The translations under genes were made by a program, and so were the position numbers. The notes under the pieces were generated by a model, which worked only from the letters and a program-made list of their open reading frames with translations, had not been told where the DNA came from and made no database searches. Of a stretch of DNA of 64,000 nt, positions 48,500 to 59,861 are shown piece by piece (position 1 is the stretch's first letter; each line of letters begins with the position of its first letter). Origin of the DNA: Megaleporinus macrocephalus (Eukaryota > Chordata > Actinopteri > Characiformes > Anostomidae); contig CM038702.1 in NCBI GenBank assembly GCA_021613375.1, positions 21,828,349-21,892,348 on the forward strand. Reading direction: 5' to 3'.

Positions 48500-51204
48500 A
48501 TGTATCATCTAAAAGTGCCTGTCCTGCTTCTGCTGCTCCTCGTGCTGGTTCAGTGTGTGTCCACAGCACCCAGTAACAGGTGAGCACCTGGTCAATTGTT
48601 CAATTCTCTCAAACCAGATTCGTGCCTGTGCATGTACCTCTATGGCTGGAGCATCTACAGCATACACCAGTAATATATTTGATCTGTCCCAACTAACCTT
48701 TCACATCCATTCAGAGCTTTTATAGGCTAGAAAAAAATAAATATAGCATGTTATTCAGTTTTCAGTTTAAAAACATACATTTAGATTGCTCAGTACATTT
48801 AAAATATTATTTTACTTTGCATGCATATAAAAGGTCACACTTTTAGAATAACAACATAGTTTCAGTCCGCATATCAATTTATAGTTCAGCTCAGTAGGAC
48901 AGTGTTCTGAACTAGTAATGCAATGATGTGGAGTGATACTGAATTTGTGAGTTTAATGCACTTAATGAGAAAAGCCTGTTAAACTGTTAGAGTACTGTAA
49001 ACATTAATGGCCAATATCCATTTTTAAAAAGCTAAATACATGTGAATAAATTATACATGTGCTGTATGTTAATACTGCTGTTTGCTAATTTCCAGAAATA
49101 GGCAATACATTCACCAATAAAAGATCACGTTTATTTCATAGGCATTTATATTTATATGAATGTTTGTTTTGTGTTATTGTGATGTCAAAATACTGCATGT
49201 CAGAATAAGTAGCAGAAATAATTAAACTGTTTTGGTATATTGGAGATATCTAAGAAATAAATTGCCTTTAATTTTACAGGTTTGCCCTTATTGAGAAAAC
49301 ATATGTTTACTGTTACTTTTTTTACATTTTTGTAATGTAACTCTAGTTGTATCTAGAGTTTTATTATAGTGTTGGTGGAGCTTGGATAGATGAATTGCTA
49401 GGCAAGATTCTATTAATGCATTTGCCTGATGAGGATGTTAGTCATCATCTGACGTGGCCCTGAGGAACTCTCCATGTGGAGATTAGAGGCAATGATAAGT
49501 CACAGTGCAGGTGATCACTTGGTGCATGTCTATGCATCAGGGTGGAGAGCTATTGTTCTAAAGTGGAACGAGTGATGCTCTCTAAGCTCATGAACGCTGT
49601 TGTCCCACAGGTACTCCATCTCCTCTGCTGAACAGATGGAAGAGGCTGAAAGCTGGATGCCTCCGGGATTGTCATTAAGTCCATTCCTGGAATTTGTGGG
49701 GTCACGATCCCAGAGGGGACTCAACAGGTACTTGTGCTAAATGCTCAGCATTGCACTTTCGAAAATGATGCTGTGTTGCAGTTACTAGATACTGTTTCTT
49801 CTGTTTGTGGAAATTAAGAATCTAGTAGTCACTGCTTGCTGATTAACCCTTAAAACTCTAAGAACCTCTCATTAATTAAGATAATAAAAAATAACTTCAC
49901 TATAATTAACTCAAATAACTAACTCAAAATCAAATTCTGGTTAACAGAGACACTGTTGACTCTCAGTGTGAGGTGTAAATGTTGTGTTGAACCAAAAATG
50001 TTGCATTACTAGTTGCATTACTTTCAGGTTATTTTAAGATTTTGAAGTTATTTACAGTATATACAATAATTTCATTTACAATATAAGTGTTAAACATGCG
50101 AAACACTAACAAAACTACAGGATAAAAGTTTAATATAAATGTTTAATTGAAATAAAGTCAAATCTGAACTAAAATCAAATCAAAAACAGTGTCAGTTCAT
50201 ATATTTATCATACGTTATAAAAGTTTATATTGTATATTGCACATAATGAAGAGTCCTCCAAAACCAACACAAGTTTTATGGTTAACTCAAGGCTCAGACC
50301 AATATAATATAATAAAATAATAATTACAAGTAATCTTCCGGCTTATTATTGAGTTATTCATCTAAAGACTATTCAGTTATTCATCATTTTTCAGTAACTA
50401 GATGATACAAAGCAATGTGAATGTAAATCCACTGTTCTTTAAACAATTTTGCATTAAAAAGTGGTCATAATTCATTTGATGTAACAAATCTCCCAAGAGA
50501 AACTTGTAGAGTCAGAATTGCCTCTAAAATCTCCCTAACAAAATGCAAGTAAAATCTTTGTTTTATAGATAGACAAACTTTTAAACAAACTTTTTTGCAA
50601 TCTCCAAAATTGCAACTTTACAGGAGAGACCAAAAACATACTTTACTTTTAATGTAGGTCAATTGAACCAGAAATTTTTCCAAGCTATTTTGGAGCACTT
50701 CTATTGGTCTATTTATGAATGAAATTTTCAAACAATGTAAACAACCATTGGCGTGTTCAAAAATAGAGATACATGGTCTTTATTGGACAGCAATGAGATA
50801 TATATATATATTCAATGGTGATTTATAGTGACTTGTAAAATGGCTATATTTGCATTGCAGATATTGTGACCCCTGCTTCCTATCAGCACCACTGTAAAGA
50901 AATCTGAGTTTTTCTACAATGTGCCATTTCATATCAGACCAGTCTGAATGACTTTGTCATTTGTGTGGAATTGCCCTGTAATGAAATGAGTAAACTGAAG
51001 AGATGCTCTTTGTATTCCGCCAGCCAGCAGCACCACATAGAGAAGAGAAGATGCAACACGGCCACTTGTGTGACTCAAAGACTGGCAGACTTCCTCGTCC
51101 GCTCCAGTAACACCATCGGCACTGTCTACATCCCCACTAATGTGGGCTCCAACACCTATGGAAAAAGAGATGTGTTCCAATCTCCAAACTTAATGCCCCT
51201 CTAG
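48500..51204 (+). CDS. iapp: Islet amyloid polypeptide (amylin) precursor
   Basis: Three coding exons, 48500-48579, 49611-49727 and 51024-51204, total 378 bases (125 residues). Residues 1-23 form a leucine-rich signal peptide ([12 protein letters not shown]...VQCVSTA). An acidic propeptide follows to residue 74, ending IEKR. The mature hormone is residues 75-111: it starts RCNTATC (disulfide ring), has [12 protein letters not shown] as the amphipathic helix and ends GSNTY. Gly112 gives the C-terminal amide, Lys113-Arg114 is the processing site, and an 11-residue C-peptide ends the chain. The hormone is 37 residues, as in mammals, and acts on calcitonin receptor/RAMP complexes to curb feeding and gastric emptying after release from islet cells. 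The first position is Arg rather than the usual Lys. Its place next to SLCO1 genes matches mammalian synteny. Confidence 0.97.
50500..50870. repeat. Diverged MITE copy in the last intron of iapp
   Basis: Words shared with the element at 2544-2926 and in similar order include CTTCTATTGGTC and TTATTGGACAGCAATG, along with a purine/pyrimidine layout resembling it. It ends about 150 bases before the exon that encodes the mature hormone. Limits and terminal repeats are not clear. Confidence 0.4.
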
Positions 51205-51475
51205 TGTGCACTACCTACACTGTCCTGTTTAAAGCATATGTATATACAAACACACAGAGCAATGTATCATACCTGACAGCAGAAGATCAGAGTGTTTCCT
51301 TTTTTCCTTTACCCAAATTGAGCTTAACAGTCAGTGCCTTTTTGGTATTAATCACCTTCACACAACAGCATCATGTACAGTGCGCACTGCAAAGGAGACG
51401 AACTGAGTGACCAATAATGTAGTCTAAAAGAAAAAAGCAAAGGGAGACTGCCATGTTGTTTTCATTTGATTTTGT

Positions 51476-51487
51476 AATAAAAATAAA
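51476..51487 (+). terminator. iapp: Tandem polyadenylation signals of iapp
   Basis: AATAAA at 51476-51481 and again at 51482-51487 lie about 270 bases after the iapp stop, followed by an AT-rich then GT-rich stretch (TTCTTTGTGGACTGTT). This implies a 3' untranslated region of roughly 300 bases. Confidence 0.65.
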
Positions 51488-54400
51488 AAATATATACACT
51501 TGAAAATCCAGTTCTTTGTGGACTGTTATTTAACACACATACTATAAACACTGATGACACAAAAGGAAGAGAATATTTTCTAACAAAAAATATAAACCTG
51601 AATCAACACATTTCTGAAAGCATTCGTAGACTGTTAACTCTCATTCCTACACAGTGGTGAGACGATTACCAGAGCTGGTTTGAAACTTTCTCTATGTTAT
51701 TTTAGTAATGTCCAAAGGTTTGCTCACCAAAACACCAGCTCACCTCACATTTAACATAACCCTAACCCTAACCCTGGCACTAAGGGTTACTTATAATATT
51801 TGCATTGTTTTATGAACCTAGTTCATAATCTCTCCTTATGCCTTAGAATGAAAATGTTTTACATTTTAATGTGTTACTGTGTCTTTAAGCCTGATCTATG
51901 CAAATAAGCTCTGTTCTGATTGGCTGACTGTTGTGTTTCATATAGAGTTTTAGTTATGTATATATATTCTTTCAAATGTCTTTTTTTCAAGAAAATTGAA
52001 GGATGATATACCTTTTCATGTGTTGAGCCCCTTATTAGGGAATCAGTTCCCTTCCCTGCTGTAATAGCTTCTACTCTTCTGAGAAAGCTTTACATCAGAT
52101 GTTCAAACATTGCTGTGAAGATTTGATTGCATTTAGCCACAATATCATTAGTGAGTTCAGCTATTGGTGTTATTGCCAACTTTTACATATTAACATATAT
52201 AATAAATAACCCACAAATGGGAGAGAATTTATTCACACTCATTAAGCATATAGCATTTGTTTTTCTGTCATGAACTAAGTTCTGATAGCACATGTCCCCC
52301 ACTGTTGTACTGCTGCAGTGTATGAAACAATGCTTAAACAACACAGTTGTGCTTTAAACCTAGTCAACAGGAGTGAGATTCATCACACAAAATTTGAATG
52401 GCCACTGCTGGTCAGTAACAAGTACATCCTAAAGTACCTAGCTATGAGAAGTATCTAGCTATTGTTGGATGTACAGTGTATTGATTGATTTGTGTTTTAA
52501 TCTGTGTCTTAAAGCCCATTTAGCTTCTAATGATCTGATTTCTTCTGCTGGCCCAGTTCACACTATTGGAAATATAAAGTAACAATGCTTTTGCTTAGGG
52601 TTGATTTCAAACTAATCTGACCACCACTGGGAATCACCAATTATCTTAATAACATGGTTGCCACCACGTGTTGACTATACAAAGCCACTGTTTTGATCAA
52701 TGCAAAGAGATGTTAATGCATACCAACATGTACAGCCAGGAGTGCTTATGGACATCAGTTTCTGTATACCATTATTGTACCTCAATAGCATTAGTCATAA
52801 ATGAGCTTCATTCTGTGTAATAGCACTTGTTCACCTCTGATCCCGTTTATCCGCTGATCCAAATCACTTCCATCTCACACAAGAGCTATTCCAGTATATA
52901 CTGAGCATACATAACCTGGAGAAAACAGTGTGCTTGTTCCACATCCAAGCTAACTATAGCAAAATTAACCTGCTCAATGCAGAAAAGTGAGAAAAGACTG
53001 TGATGACTGTAGACTGTAAACTTGTCTGTGTCATCTCTGTTGGAGTTTTGTAGTTTTCTCAGATGCTAAAAGTCATCTAACTTCAGTCGTGTTTCAGGTT
53101 AGCTTGTCAAAGAATAAACAAATCTCACGCAACCCATTTGGTCAGTCTTTGTCCTTCACTGTCCGAATAAGCCTTGAAAGTTTGTAAAGTCTGTAATAAA
53201 ATGCTCTTTCTCTTCTGAAGAGATGGAATGTCAGCGGCCTCAAAGCATGACAGTAGTGTAAAAGTGAAGTACTATATACTAAACCTAACCCTAACCCTAT
53301 ACTCTGCAACTGTAGGAGAACCACAAGCTCAAAAAATAACAATTGTCACAGCTCTGCTCCGTGTGCACTTCAGCTCTACATGATCAATTCTTATGACACT
53401 TTTAATGTTTTAAATATATTCACAAAACATTACACACATAATTAATTATAGAATTCATGGCCATTTCTTTTTTTAAAAGGCAGTGAAACATTCTTTGCTC
53501 CACAGTAGTTGTAGTTTTTTAAAAGATAGACTTAAACAGCCCAATCATTATAGAAAACTACACATGCTTTTAACACCATCTTCTTTACTGTTTTTGCAGC
53601 AGAACAGATAACACAAAACTGAATCTATGTAATATTAATCACTGCCACACCATCCATGTCAGAGTGGGGAGGAAAGACTGTCTGCCTCGCAGGATGGAGT
53701 AATACTGGAGCTGTTTTAGAGCAAGAGAGACTTATGACTTATGCTCTGACTATCTACAAAGCCACTCCACACTCCGACCAAAATTACATTGCTCTGCTCC
53801 CTACTCTGCACCACTCACATGCTCTGGCAACATCATAGCCCAGCTTTACAGAAAAAAAATCATATTTCATTTAGTGAAAAAAAATGTATCATACAACAAA
53901 TTAAATTCAAATAAATTTCTAATCTGCTTTGTTTTTATTAGCTTTAACAACATAGTTCAGCTCATCTATACAGTTGCCCAATAGAATGAATGGAATCTTT
54001 ACTATCATTTATGCATTTATGGACGTATGTGCGGGCACAGATGAATTTTAGAGTGACCAGAGTTTGTAATATTTCTGTTCTATTGGTAGTGTTTGTGCCA
54101 TAGGTTGGAAGTTGGAGTCAGGATATACGATGCAGGCCTTTAGACACTGACAGTCCATGGTTTCCCAGAATGAATCAAACTATATGTCTGAGAATATGAG
54201 AATGTGTGACTTGATGCCATTTCCCATTTATAACATAACCGTCTATCAGTTCTCCAACATACATCTGCTCTTTGTTGCTGATAGCATCCGCTGTCCTCTC
54301 GCATCTGAAGCGCATCCATCACATCAGCATTTTCTGTCCATTAGAGCGCACCATCTTGGCGCGCTCTCTGACCGTGGACGGGGCGGCTGCCTAGAGTAGT

Positions 54401-54780
54401 CGTACCCTTTCTGTCCAAAGTCATAAAGGTGTAATGAACAACTATGAGAGCCAGAAATAGAGCACAAACGGAAACGTCCAGGGCCAGCTGCAATACAAAT
54501 GAATCAATCAGCCTGCTTGGGCAGGGCCATACAGGGCACGGCCTATCATATAACCACTGACCCATCAGCAGCGAGGAGGCCAGGCTGAGGAGGAAACTGA
54601 TGAAAGTTTCTCCAATAACATTTCACACATGCGGTGGTTTTCCACACACCGCACAAAAGCCTTCCAAATGTCAAGATGACAATGTGATATGATGAAACAC
54701 ACCTAAATAGTGCTGCTTTTACACATGTTGTTTTATCATTTAATTTATTTAAGCTGTAATTTTTATGGGAACTGGGTCAG

Positions 54781-55000
54781 GGGTGGTACGGTGGTATAGT
54801 TAGCACCATCATCTCACAGCAAGATGATCCGGGTTCAATTGCCAGTCTAGGCTGTTCTGTGTGGCGTTTGCACGAGTCAGTTTCCTCCCAAAGTCCAAAG
54901 GTTGATCGGTCACTCAAAATTGTGAGTTTGTGTTTGGCATGCAATTGACTGGCGACCTGGGATTGGCTCCAGCTCCACTGTGACCCCGACTAGCAGATTA
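54781..55000 (+). mobile_element. tRNA-derived SINE
   Basis: The head reads GGTGGTATAGTTAGCACC (A-box-like) followed about 30 bases on by GGGTTCAATTGCC (B-box-like). The body TCTGTGTGGCGTTTGCACG, TTTCCTCCCAAAGTCCAAAG, CAATTGACTGGCGACC and GATTGGCTCCAGCTCC is in the order of the common fish SINE with a tRNA-like head. It has many substitutions, so the copy is old. Confidence 0.75.
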
Positions 55001-57281
55001 GGAGATAAAATATATTATAATGCGCATTTATATAGAAAATCCATCATCCACAACCTCCATGTCTTTTGTACTAGGTGTATCAATAGGCATGTTCAACTTC
55101 ACACGGCACCGTGCAGCCCGATCGCCGCCTGGCTCGGTGCATGCCGGTCAGTTTTTTTGTCCGACTTGAGTTGGCACCACCGGCGCTTGGCGATGACAAG
55201 TGCGAGGCGGCTGCAGGCTCCACAATCAGTCGCTGCAGTTGCTCTCCACTAACTGTGCGAGCCGAGAGACTTGATGACGACAGAGCTTAATCCTCATTGG
55301 TCAGAAGCTCCGCGGACACCTATGACGTTTGACTCTTTTCGTAGTAAAATATATATCCTCTCTAAAACTCTATAAAGACTCTTTATTTACACTAACACCA
55401 TCATGTCTAGTAGCATGACAGTTCATTTGCATGCAGTATTCAACGTGTTAATTTTTCATAATTAGTATTTCAGATCATGAAAAATTACCATTCCTGCCAA
55501 CAGAACGGTTGAAGGATGAAAGTATGTGGGCAGTGATGTTATATCATTCGAAACAGATGTATTCAATTTTACAAGGGAGCATAAATGAGCTTTACACAAT
55601 GAAAGCTGCAACAGAAAAAAACGGCAGGCAAAAGAAACAAAAACAATATATTTATTTGTTGAGGCTTCACTTTTCTGTTAAATATGCATTTCTGCATTTT
55701 CAGCCTGATGCCTAAAAGGAATATCTTGTACTTTGAAAAAGGCGCTATGTGATTTTGCACGTAAAACTAAAAGCACTATTAAGAAATTGAGTGTTCCTAA
55801 AGCTTCCACTATAAATGGACTGCTCTTGTTTTGGTTAACCAAATCCTGCTGATATTCATTTCCAGGTCCTTGTTTCTCTGTCTCTTTGCAAAAGAAGTTC
55901 ATATCTCTGAAATGACTATATCAATCATTAAGAATGGCTTTTTTTATATGCAGCATTTTGTCAGGATAGTTTACCAATATTGTCACTAAAGAAACATACT
56001 ACGTAATGGTTATGTTGCTGGCGTAACGCTTGTGGAGCTTAATGTTATCTGCACTTATGTTAATTCAGTACAGACTCAGATTAATATCACTACTTTCATC
56101 AGATTTTACACACACTTTATCTGATTTATCAAAACACCTAATTAGACCTTCAATGCTGGAAGTGCTTATATTAAGTTCCACCCCAAAATTATGAAACTTG
56201 ACATAAATACATTGATCATATTATTCAACATTACACCTTGTAATCCTGAACGTTTCTGGGACGGAATAATGCAAGAATGCACTGACGGTGACTAAATTTT
56301 ACATAAACTAGACCAGAGCCATTCAGTACATGTGCTGAGGTTAGATCTGGCCCAATCATTTGGTCAGGAGTGAAAAATGGGGTATCTTATATTGGGGGGC
56401 TTATTTCTCATATGTCCCCTACTTGTCAAGCACTTGTACTCCCAGATGATTGAAATGGTAAATATGATGCAGAACTGTTGTGCAGCAATGATTATGTGCC
56501 CTAAGTGTTCTTCTGCCTCGTTGCACACCAACTGGCTGCTCCAGGAGGTGGTGAGTGCCTGGTGTTGGACTGCAGTGATCAAGCTCTTGCTTCTCTGTCA
56601 ACCTCTGGTCTGTCAAGACCTAGGAATATTATTTCTGGTAGCATATTTTTATTTAGTGTCTTGTAAGACACGCTTTAAACGCCAACAGTAAACGCCTTTC
56701 TTTGTTTTGAAAAATGTATGTACTATCAAGAGAATAAACCATATTTTCTAATAAGCCTAAACCTCGTTCTGACTCACTCCACTGCCGTCTGTGATAAACA
56801 TTATAATTATGATGACAGAGGGAAAATGTTTTTTACCCCGGGGTCACCCACTTCTCTTTTAATCCAACTGTATCGAACAGCAGCAGCTTCTCTGCTGTTG
56901 GTATATTAGTGAATAATAGGATCATATGTGGTCATGGATAATTTAGTGGACCTGATATGGTGCAGTGACGTGAGCATCTACACACTCAGCACTGGCTGGG
57001 TTAAAGGTCGTGGACGATGTTTCAGGGAAATTAACATGCCCGGCACGCGGTGCCATCAGTTCTATTTTACCTCCCAGACGAGATGTAGAGAGGAGACCAC
57101 ATCACGACCCTCCATTTAATGTCCTTAATTAAGTATAACACTTAAAATAGTGCAATGGGAGTTGACCAGAGTATATCATTTCAGTTCATCCAATCCAAAC
57201 TGACTCTCCATGCAAAACTGCAGTTTAAGTGTGACTAAAGGCATCACAATTCATAAGCAGCAAATAATTTAAAGCAACGTC

Positions 57282-57283
<2 letters not shown>

Positions 57284-57339
<56 letters not shown>
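57284..57339. repeat. AC microsatellite, about 28 units
   Basis: An uninterrupted CA/AC run of 56 bases, likely polymorphic. Confidence 0.97.
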
Positions 57340-57344
<5 letters not shown>

Positions 57345-57839
57345 AGTTGGAGTCTATGATTTTATTAATTAAAAATAAAATCTCACCATACAAGAGGTGG
57401 TGGTCTATATCAGATTGGTGCATCTGAAAACATCTTGATGACACTCTTTAAAAAATGTCCACTGCCATAGAACACAAACAAAACATCAAAGAGATAAAAT
57501 TGCTCTCCCAGTCTACAAATAGTATGTTAACTAGCTTTGGTACTGTGCTCTGGCCATTGTTAATGAAAACAAACAAAGTAATAAAAAAACTGAAATTGAG
57601 AAAACATTTGAAATAAATAAAAACGGTAATTAAAAGAAAAAAATATAACTAACTGGAACTGTATTATGCGTTTACAAACCTAACTAAAACTGACATTATT
57701 AATATAACACCCTTCGTTAATTTATTTAGAAGCTTTGTGGACTGATGTTAAATAAATTTTGTGAAATAAATGTTAGCTGCCGGCACCGTACAGCACTCTA
57801 AAAGCATTTCTTGTTTACAGTCTGTTTCTGCTCAGCACG

Positions 57840-59861
57840 CTAACCTGAAAAATGATGACAGCAAAAGTAGCTATTCCTATATGGGATTTCTTTGAATATG
57901 ACTGCGAGAAAGATAAAAGCAAGCGTCTTGTAGTTGAAACAGAAGATAAAACATGAGGAATAAGGGGAAGACTCCTACAAATCTCAAAGTTCACTTGAGA
58001 AACTCGCACAAGGGGGCTAATTGCGAGTACCTTGACAAGCTAGCCTCACTAAGTAGCACCCCCCAAAAGAGAAGCCACATCCCGGCCACGTAGCACCATG
58101 ATGGACCGGCAAACAAGCTGCTGGTTAGTTAATATGCAGCAATACCGCAAGTGGGAGGCTGCATTGGTAAATATGTTTAATGGGACTGGGATGTAAACAC
58201 GACTATGTGACTTAACTGCCTTCAAAGTTTAGGGCTAGGGTTTAGCATTTCACTCAAACCAAAATTTAACTCACCCGATGCTGCAAGAGTGAATAACCTT
58301 ATTGGAGCTAAGATGGAAAATACAAAGCACAAACTGATGGACATCATAAAGGAAACGAGGAGGCTGACCCTCTGTGGTTGCAAGAGAGGATAAACTGCCT
58401 CTTTCATGGGTGTGTCAGCATGTTTTTATTATTAAGTCCAGGTTCACCATCCTCTGTTTAACCTACACCGAACAGAACACCCACACACCAGGGAGTCCAT
58501 TGCTCGCTGCATTGATGAGACATTAGAGGCATGGGGTATAGAAGAAGACAAGTTGCTGCTCATTGGAACACAAAACGGCTCCAACATCATCAAAGCTGTG
58601 CAGCTGCTTAAGGATAGAAGCCAAAGACAAAGTAAGGAGTCGCCAGATGTATCACGGGCTCAGCCAAGAGATTGGAGAGATTGGAAACTTCATCATGTAC
58701 TTGACCTTTTATATTGCTTTCATGTATAAACAGCAACTGGAAAAAAAAGGAAAATGGAAAAACAAAAAACACCTGTGTGTATTTTTACTTAATATTGATA
58801 TAAGCCTATCCATTTTTTTATGTTGAACCCAAGTGGTATACTGTTAAAATATAAAATGTACAATTTGCACATCAACGTCATTGTTATTGTCATGTCATGA
58901 TATCATATCTAATATTGAGATTTATTATAAGGATACAGTATTAAACATGTTATCATGTGGGAACAAGTTGGCACTCTTTATTAAACTGTACCATTCTTTT
59001 GTGTTTTCTACATTTGATGATAGTAAATGATCTATTTGTTTGTCGGTTCTCTCTGTGTAATTTGTCAATAACTTGACCTGCCAGATGACGGCGAGAACAG
59101 CAAGTTCCAGAGGATGCCATGCCTGGCCCACACCCTTCAGCTCAATCTGAAAGATTCCATGAAGCACCCAAATGCTGATTTGCTCATATCAAGAGCAAAG
59201 ATCGTTATAGCATCATCTCTTCATATCTTATCATTCTGTAACATTAATTATCTAATACACATACAGACAGCACTACTCTAGCACCTTGGTCTTAATAGCA
59301 CACAGACTAACCAACAGCACATCAGCTATAGCAAGGCAAGGGGAGGGCGGCTACTGTATTTTCGTTGGTAAAATAGTTAGTTTAACCATAAACTCTCTAT
59401 GGTTTTAACATTTCCAGCTTGTCAGAAACAACTCCTAAACTAGGGCTAGCTATGCCCCTGACTCAGCTACTGCTTCTCAGGATAATGTCATTGCCACTCA
59501 AAACACAGCAGACTCCCTTCCTACTGTCTTTGAGAAATTCTGCTTCCTTGCATCTTGTTTGGAGGTCAATGTGTCATTGACAAATCAGCCTGAGGGGACC
59601 GACAGCCTGTTGACCGAAATGAAGAAGTATTTTGATGACATCAAACAAAGAGTCTTTAATGAGACACCACTGCGGTTCTGGAGATCGAGAGCGACTGTCT
59701 ATCCAAAACTTGCCCCTGTGACCCTGGATCTTGTTAGTGCCCCTGTCTCACATGCTTTTGTGGAGTGTGTGTGTGGACTGTTATCTTCTGGCCTGAGAAA
59801 GAGAACAACCACATCTCAGCGTGTTTTCCTCAATATCAACAAGAAATTGTTGATTGACTGA
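57840..59861 (+). pseudogene. Decayed hAT-family transposase (BED zinc-finger type)
   Basis: Pieces of a hAT transposase occur in order on the + strand in several frames. A BED-finger region at about 57861-58030 reads AIPIWDFFEYDCEK, then after a frameshift GKTPTNLKVHLRNSHK. A middle part at about 59085-59165 reads MPCLAHTLQLNLKDSMKH. The C-terminal dimerisation region at 59559-59861 includes TPLRFWRSRATVYPKLAPV and ends LNINKKLLID. The arrangement fits ZBED-like hAT elements. Stops and frameshifts between blocks make it inactive. AT-rich text at 57550-57720 with TAAAACTGA-type words may be its left end. The conserved Cys and His ligands of the finger are only partly kept. Confidence 0.8.

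Larger units (their letters stand above)
51505..57780. other. Gene-poor region downstream of iapp
   Basis: No convincing gene. It contains short telomere-like CCCTAA patches (51759-51775, 53282-53299), a repeat related to 6330-6790 (about 53069-53270), a SINE (54781-55000), a CpG-richer stretch at 55090-55320 that may be another transposon piece, and an AC microsatellite. A minus-strand open frame at 54341-54600 with a hydrophobic run is unexplained. Confidence 0.55.

Noticed and set aside
54781..54850. Possible tRNA gene (A-box and B-box)
   Set aside because: No full cloverleaf; followed by a SINE body, so it is a tRNA-derived retroposon head.
56377..56691. Open frame of 104 residues, Cys- and Leu-rich
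   Set aside because: No recognisable family, no promoter or splice signals, overlapped by similar frames on the other strand.
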